From Elusimicrobiota bacterium (GTDB lineage: Bacteria > CG03 > SLGR01 > PWQF01): 6,730 nt of DNA. Where the stretch lies: contig PWOI01000181.1 in NCBI GenBank assembly GCA_003557485.1, forward strand, positions 1 through 6,730. The letters run 5' to 3'. Every line of letters starts with the position of its first letter. The first letter of the stretch is position 1. This document shows positions 1 through 3,711 of the stretch, piece after piece. A model generated the notes under the pieces. That model did not search any database, was not told the origin of the DNA, and worked only from the letters and a program-made list of their open reading frames with translations. The position numbers and the translations under genes were made by a program.

Positions 1-3
1 ATA

Positions 4-79
4 TGGTGGCGGGGGTCAGAATCGAACTGACGACACCCTGATTTTCAGTCAAGTGCTCTACCGACTGAGCTACCCCGCC
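4..79 (-). tRNA. tRNA-Phe (anticodon GAA)
   Basis: Read on the minus strand this folds into a complete 76-nt tRNA. The acceptor stem is GGCGGGG paired with CCCCGCC, and positions 8-9 are TA. The D stem is GCTC/GAGC. The anticodon stem CTTGA/TCAGG (one T-G pair) closes the loop CTGAAAA, giving anticodon GAA, which reads the Phe codons UUC and UUU. The variable loop is GTGTC. The T stem is GTCAG/CTGAC around TTCGATT. The discriminator is A and the 3' CCA is genomically encoded at the left edge of the window. The anticodon and all four stems are directly visible, so the identity is firm. Its promoter lies immediately upstream on the same strand. Confidence 0.97.
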
Positions 80-96
80 ACCGATAAGTGAGAATA

Positions 97-125
97 CTTA
101 TACAAATATATGCTTATTTTGTCAA
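97..125 (-). promoter_or_regulatory. sigma-70-type promoter of the tRNA-Phe gene
   Basis: On the minus strand a perfect -35 hexamer TTGACA (120-125) is separated by exactly 17 bp from a -10 hexamer TATAAG (97-102, five of six consensus bases). The predicted transcription start near position 90 leaves only about 11 nt before the mature 5' end of the tRNA at 79. That geometry is typical of a stable-RNA promoter. It lies in the gap after the stop codon of the upstream minus-strand gene, so the tRNA is probably transcribed independently. Confidence 0.85.
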
Positions 126-160
126 TTATGCCTTTTCTTTTCACGGAAACCTCAAGGAGT

Positions 161-916
161 TCACCATTTTTTCTTACGCTTACCGTGGCGTCTTTCATGC
201 GTTCCCAGGTATGGTTTAAAGGAATCTTCAAGCACATTGAGCATATTCTTAGTAATATGCATAGAGGTATAAAAAGCAAAAGCGTCAAGAGATATTATAG
301 CATTTATAGTAGCGTCTTTGACCAGCATCTTATTAAGCTTATCGCAGAAATACCTGTTAAGAGTACTGACGTCATTAAATATATTTACAAGATCATTGAA
401 ATTCCAATCAGGCTCACCTCCCCATTTTTCAACGAAATACTGCGCAAGGAGATACATTGTAAGCACCCTGTACTTTCTTTCCCTTAAATTCGCAAACGGA
501 AGATGGATACGAACCATTGGTTTGAGTTTTGACAGTATAGGACAACCGGTAGATACCATAAGTATCCCTATAAGCGCCTTTATTCCGTCATGAAGAGAAG
601 TTTTCTTGTAAAACTGACCCGACTCAGAATCTATGTATACATCTACTATTTCCATTGATTCTGAATTCCGAAACTCCTCTATCACATCCGCGATCTGAAT
701 AATTACCGGACAGTAGGTGTTTTTTTCGGAATCAAGGGTGCAATTAGGGCACTTGAAATTTTCAAGAAGACCCCAGTCAGGGTATTTATAATGCTTGTTT
801 TCTATAAGATCAAGAGTCTGATAATCAAGCCGGACAATAAATTTTTTCTCGGTCTTATCTTCAAAAGCAAACCTGTACTTGTAAACTATATCTTTTTCTG
901 TTTTTTTATTACTCAT
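161..916 (-). CDS. Conserved protein of unknown function with CPNC/CP cysteine motif
   Basis: This is a soluble 251-residue protein with no signal peptide or membrane segment. The N-terminal third (about 8-40) looks like a beta-rich domain (YKYRFAFED, KKFIVRLD). A cysteine cluster CPNC at 56-59 followed by C69-P70 suggests a metal site or a redox-active pair. A further conserved-looking stretch (about 116-143) contains TGCP (C125) and RIHLPFA, and the rest is helical. The pattern matches an uncharacterised family I have seen in deltaproteobacterial genomes. I recall the label DUF6901, but that needs a Pfam search. The last 13 residues are very basic (ERRHGKRKKKW) and probably lie outside the domain. 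The ATG at 914-916 has no good Shine-Dalgarno sequence. A TTGAAA-16-TATAAT promoter lies 39 bp upstream. No function is assigned. Confidence 0.85.
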   Translation of the reverse strand: MSNKKTEKDIVYKYRFAFEDKTEKKFIVRLDYQTLDLIENKHYKYPDWGLLENFKCPNCTLDSEKNTYCPVIIQIADVIEEFRNSESMEIVDVYIDSESGQFYKKTSLHDGIKALIGILMVSTGCPILSKLKPMVRIHLPFANLRERKYRVLTMYLLAQYFVEKWGGEPDWNFNDLVNIFNDVSTLNRYFCDKLNKMLVKDATINAIISLDAFAFYTSMHITKNMLNVLEDSFKPYLGTHERRHGKRKKKW

Positions 917-954
917 AAAGTTCAGATATTTTTTTCTGTATTTTTGTGAGTCAG

Positions 955-982
955 ATTATATTATTTTCTATAATGTTTTCAA
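955..982 (-). promoter_or_regulatory. Predicted promoter for the CPNC-motif protein gene
   Basis: On the minus strand a -35 TTGAAA (977-982), a 16-bp spacer and a perfect -10 TATAAT (955-960) predict a start near 948. That gives a leader of about 32 nt before the ATG at 916. The promoter lies just outside the left inverted repeat of the IS256 remnant and overlaps the read-out tail of the transposase remnant. The DNA is very AT-rich, so a chance match is possible. Confidence 0.55.
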
Positions 983-997
983 TAGCCGAACACGTTA

Positions 998-1024
998 GGT
1001 AACGTAAAGTATTTTGTGTAATTT
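998..1024 (+). repeat. Terminal inverted repeat, transposase-3' side
   Basis: The sequence starts GGTAACGTA and ends TTGTGTAATTT. It is the inverted counterpart of 1511-1537 with five mismatches, all in the middle. It lies inside the open reading frame of the transposase remnant. Confidence 0.75.
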
Positions 1025-1510
1025 CGAAATGAGCTCCATTCTCCCAGATACAGTTGAACCTATTGAAGACTGAAAATATTATCCGTTCTACACTTGAGCG
1101 ATTTTCAAAACAGTTGATTGGCCGGACTCTTCGTCTTACTTCCCGAAACATTCTCTCTATTGAGTTTGTCGCCTTGGTTTTTACATGGTAGTTTTCCGGC
1201 TCATCTAAAAATGCTACCAGGTTCTCGTAATCATCTTCTATGCATTTCACTGCGTTAGGAACCAGGTCTCGCCATTTGTTGGCCAAGCTCTTGAACTCGC
1301 TCAAAGCTTCCCTTTTGCTTTTGGCATAATATATCTTCCTGGCATCCTTAATACACTCATCATGGTACTTCTTCGGCAATCTAGAAGACACGTTCCGCAT
1401 TTTATGCGCCCAGCAGCGCTGGATCTTTGCCAAGGGGAATACAAGTTCTACGGCGTTTTTGAGCCCTTTGTTTCCCACTAGGAGAATAGCCCATTTTTTG
1501 TTTTCAAGCA

Positions 1511-1537
1511 AAATTACACAATTGATTATACGTTACC
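1511..1537 (-). repeat. Terminal inverted repeat, transposase-5' side
   Basis: Read on the minus strand it begins GGTAACGTA and ends TTGTGTAATTT, matching 998-1024 at 22 of 27 positions. It abuts the TTG that opens the transposase fragment, which marks the internal deletion. Confidence 0.75.
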
Positions 1538-1552
1538 TTCTTTATTCTTTGC

Positions 1553-1581
1553 TTGCCTTGGAGAAGATTATTCATTATAAT
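1553..1581 (+). promoter_or_regulatory. Predicted promoter for the TPR-SGNH / YfhO gene pair
   Basis: A -35 TTGCCT (1553-1558) is followed after exactly 17 bp by a perfect -10 TATAAT (1576-1581). The predicted start near 1588 gives a leader of about 150 nt before the first gene. It lies 15 bp outside the IS256 remnant and points away from it. The remaining 1590-1735 stretch is AT-rich, and I see no convincing operator, riboswitch or attenuator in it. Confidence 0.6.
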
Positions 1582-1726
1582 TTACTTGGTAACTGTTAAA
1601 AATAGAATCCACATATTGAAGGAAACACTCCAGTTTTAAAAGTCAGTTATTTTGAAAAGTATTATTAAAAATGACAAAACCAGTAATTGAATTTATCCAT
1701 TATCCGAGTTATCAATTTTTGTAATT

Positions 1727-1739
1727 AAGGGCTGCAATA
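1727..1739 (+). promoter_or_regulatory. Shine-Dalgarno sequence and possible ATA start of the TPR-SGNH gene
   Basis: AAGGG at 1727-1731 is followed after 5 nt by ATA (1737-1739), in frame with the gene and preceded by a stop at 1722-1724. Starting here gives MKKLHNIFRKRNFIL, a typical positively charged N-terminus before a membrane segment. The nearest conventional alternative, TTG at 1746, is about 14 nt from the same AAGGG, which is longer than usual. No in-frame ATG occurs before the membrane segment. Confidence 0.5.
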
Positions 1740-1745
1740 AAGAAA

Positions 1746-3674
1746 TTGCATAATATTTTTAGAAAAAGAAATTTTATTCTCACAACAGTATTGTTGTTTG
1801 TGTTATTTACAGGTTTTATAGTTGCAGCAATATTAAATTTTAAATCTACTCCAAAAAATATCCCATTCCGAACCGAAACATGTAAATCAGACCCATACTT
1901 AATAGTTTATTTTGGAGGCACTTTAGACACAAAAAACTTTCCTGTTTTTCTACAGGAAATACTTGATGAAAGCAGCAGAGACAGAATAATTTCTATAATT
2001 GACAAAAGTTTTAAAAACTCCAGCAGCTCTTATATTCTGAATCAGCTTCCTCATACCATAGAAAAATATGAGCCTGACATGGTTATTGTTATGGCTGGAA
2101 TTAATGACTTGAAGGCAAAAGAAAGTTTTCGCGAAAAAAAAATATATCATGAAAGTACTTTCCGCAGTTTGATAAGAATAAAAAGATTCTACCTGGATTC
2201 TTTAAGACGCAGGATTGAGAAACTTATTAATACCCAACAAACAGCTGTTTCAGATAAAAGCCCTTTGGAATACTATGAAAAAAGGTTCCCTGACAGAAGT
2301 ATGAATAAATTTTATGAGACCCAAAACAAATTCAAAAGAGCTCTTATTTTAAACCCCCACAATCACTTGGCATATATTAGTTTAGGGATCCTTTATCGTG
2401 ACTGGCATCAGTTAAATAGAGCCGAAGCCGCTTTTATGAAAGCTACGGAGCTTGTCCCCGATGATTACCGGGTGTATCTTGAACAAGGAATTCTTTACCG
2501 TGTTCAGGGTCGGTTTTCAAAGGCGGAAAGTGCATTTATCAAAGCAGCGGAAATAAACCCTGGTAATTATAGGGTTTTTTTTGAAAGGGGTTTGTTATGC
2601 CTTGAACGCGGTTTATATGAAGTTGCGGGAGAGTTTTTCAGAAAAGCTGTTTCATTAAACCCGAACAGTTATCGGGCGAATGTCCAATCGGGTATTATAG
2701 CCCGCGAAATGAAAAAATATGAAGATGCTGAATCATTGTTTTTGAGGGCAATTAAATTAAATCATAATGAGTACCGGGCTCTCCTTGAGTTAGGTCTGCT
2801 TTATAAAAAATGGGAGCGTCCTATAGAAGCAGAAATGTTTTTAAAACGGGCTGTTGAACTTTATCCTGTAGGGCACAGGCTTTACTTAGAGCGAAGTACC
2901 GCCTACCGTAACAGGGGGCGCATAGAAGAGGCGGAAGGTCTTCTTGAAATCGCAATCAAGATTATTCCTGAGACATTAGGACCGCATCTGGAACTGGGAA
3001 TACTTTATCGCAATCAGGGACGTTTTTCAGAAGCGGAAGAACTTATCCTGAATTTTAAAGAATTAATTCCTGAATACTACATGGCATACGCAGAACTTGG
3101 GTGGCTTTACTGGCGCCGGGGCCGGTTTGAAGAGGCTGAATTGCTTTTTAAAAAAGCCCTACAAAGCAATCCTGAACTTTCCCGGGCATATTTTGAGAAA
3201 GGCCGGCTTTATGAGACTTTGGGACGTTTAGCTGAGGCGAAAATCGCACTTAGAAAAGCAGTCTCTCTTAACCCTGAAAACGAGCAGGCTTATCTTGCTT
3301 TGGATAAACTTTTCAGCGCGCCAAACCCTGTAGAATTTATAAATGGAGAAGAGCCGGATATAACAGTCAAGAACTATAAGAGTATTAAAACTAAGCTTGC
3401 GAACAGGGGCATAGTTTTTATATGCATGCAGAATCCAATGCTAAATATCGAATCGTTTAAATCTATATTTGAAAGTGATTGCGAGAGTGTTATATTTATT
3501 GACAGCGGAAATATCTTTTGGGATGCCTTAAAGGATGAAAGAAACTCGGATTATCTTATAGACACACATAGGTGGAAATTCGAACATCGTACAGCTAAAG
3601 GCCAAAGGGCTCTTGCCGAGTATGTTGCGGGCGTAATCTTGAAAATCGCAGATTCAGACAAAGATAAAAACTAA
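1746..3674 (+). CDS. Membrane-anchored TPR protein with split, degenerate SGNH-hydrolase-like domain
   Basis: Residues 10-31 form a single N-terminal membrane anchor after a basic KRNF, so the rest is probably extracytoplasmic. Residues 50-122 resemble the first half of an SGNH/GDSL hydrolase, ending in PDMVIVMAGIND (110-121) with the block-III GxND intact. The nucleophile block reads GGTLDT (57-62), without the GDS Ser, and the block-II Gly region is replaced by KSFKNSSSS. Residues about 190-523 are TPRs. The loop Pro-type motif recurs every 34 residues from about 206 to 512, giving nine full units plus half units at each end. The second half of the hydrolase fold follows: VFICMQNPM (557-565), then FIDSGNIFWDAL, then KFEHRTAKGQRALAEYV (611-627). 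There the His is kept, but Lys stands where the DxxH Asp is expected. I infer a scaffold-type pseudo-hydrolase. The next gene begins 37 bp downstream, probably in the same operon. The listed start is TTG. An ATA at 1737 has a better-placed ribosome binding site. Confidence 0.88.
   Translation: MHNIFRKRNFILTTVLLFVLFTGFIVAAILNFKSTPKNIPFRTETCKSDPYLIVYFGGTLDTKNFPVFLQEILDESSRDRIISIIDKSFKNSSSSYILNQLPHTIEKYEPDMVIVMAGINDLKAKESFREKKIYHESTFRSLIRIKRFYLDSLRRRIEKLINTQQTAVSDKSPLEYYEKRFPDRSMNKFYETQNKFKRALILNPHNHLAYISLGILYRDWHQLNRAEAAFMKATELVPDDYRVYLEQGILYRVQGRFSKAESAFIKAAEINPGNYRVFFERGLLCLERGLYEVAGEFFRKAVSLNPNSYRANVQSGIIAREMKKYEDAESLFLRAIKLNHNEYRALLELGLLYKKWERPIEAEMFLKRAVELYPVGHRLYLERSTAYRNRGRIEEAEGLLEIAIKIIPETLGPHLELGILYRNQGRFSEAEELILNFKELIPEYYMAYAELGWLYWRRGRFEEAELLFKKALQSNPELSRAYFEKGRLYETLGRLAEAKIALRKAVSLNPENEQAYLALDKLFSAPNPVEFINGEEPDITVKNYKSIKTKLANRGIVFICMQNPMLNIESFKSIFESDCESVIFIDSGNIFWDALKDERNSDYLIDTHRWKFEHRTAKGQRALAEYVAGVILKIADSDKDKN
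2313..3314 (+). repeat. TPR-coding tandem array, 34-codon (102-bp) period
   Basis: The protein repeats every 34 residues without a single insertion or deletion. The loop before each first helix falls at residues about 206, 240, 274, 308, 342, 376, 410, 444, 478 and 512 (NPHN, VPDD, NPGN, NPNS, NHNE, YPVG, IPET, IPEY, NPEL, NPEN). Units share LYR at the end of helix A and GR(F/I)xxAE at the start of helix B. DNA copies have diverged at synonymous sites, so the array is old and functionally conserved, not freshly amplified. Confidence 0.9.
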
Positions 3675-3711
3675 TATAGGTGAGATGCATAATTAAAGAA
3701 TTAATAAGAAT

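Larger units (their letters stand above)
951..1511 (-). pseudogene. IS256-family (mutator-type) transposase, C-terminal remnant
   Basis: The 186 residues match the C-terminal part of mutator-type DDE transposases. GNKGLKNA (13-20) is the region after the second catalytic Asp. KIQRCWAHKMRNV (29-41) is the family Cys/His segment. TNSIERMFREVRRRVRP (115-131) carries the catalytic Glu, E119. The N-terminal region with the first catalytic Asp is absent. The second Asp, expected just before GNKG as in SDGNKGL-type motifs, is replaced by Val12 (GTG codon) in LLVGNKG. The frame opens only with a TTG, and a stop lies seven codons further upstream at 1533-1535. The 3' end of the frame crosses the element's own inverted repeat: ITQNTLRYL is encoded by the repeat, and the final residues come from flanking DNA. 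The product cannot be an active transposase. Confidence 0.88.
998..1537 (-). mobile_element. Internally deleted IS256-family element (about 540 bp)
   Basis: Imperfect inverted repeats at 998-1024 and 1511-1537 enclose the transposase fragment. They agree at 22 of 27 positions, in two blocks: an outer GGTAACGTA and an inner TTGTGTAATTT. Ends of this length suit the IS256 family. A full element of this family is about 1.2-1.5 kb, so most of the first half of the transposase has been lost by an internal deletion. That deletion joined the 5' repeat almost directly to codons near the second catalytic motif. The flanks (GAACACGTT at 988-996 and TCTTTATTC at 1539-1547) show no matching 8-9 bp target duplication, consistent with an old or rearranged insertion. 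It could in principle be moved in trans by a related transposase. Confidence 0.75.

Noticed and set aside
84-101. ATAAGT-GAGAAT-ACTTAT hairpin between the tRNA and the minus-strand gene, as a possible terminator
   Set aside because: The stem is only 6 bp, has no GC-rich core or T-tract, and overlaps the -10 and start region of the tRNA promoter.
70-288. A 72-codon minus-strand frame overlapping the tRNA and the end of the CPNC-motif gene
   Set aside because: It overlaps the tRNA and its promoter and lies in another frame of a well-supported gene. The longer frame keeps its family-like sequence to near its stop, so no frameshift is needed.
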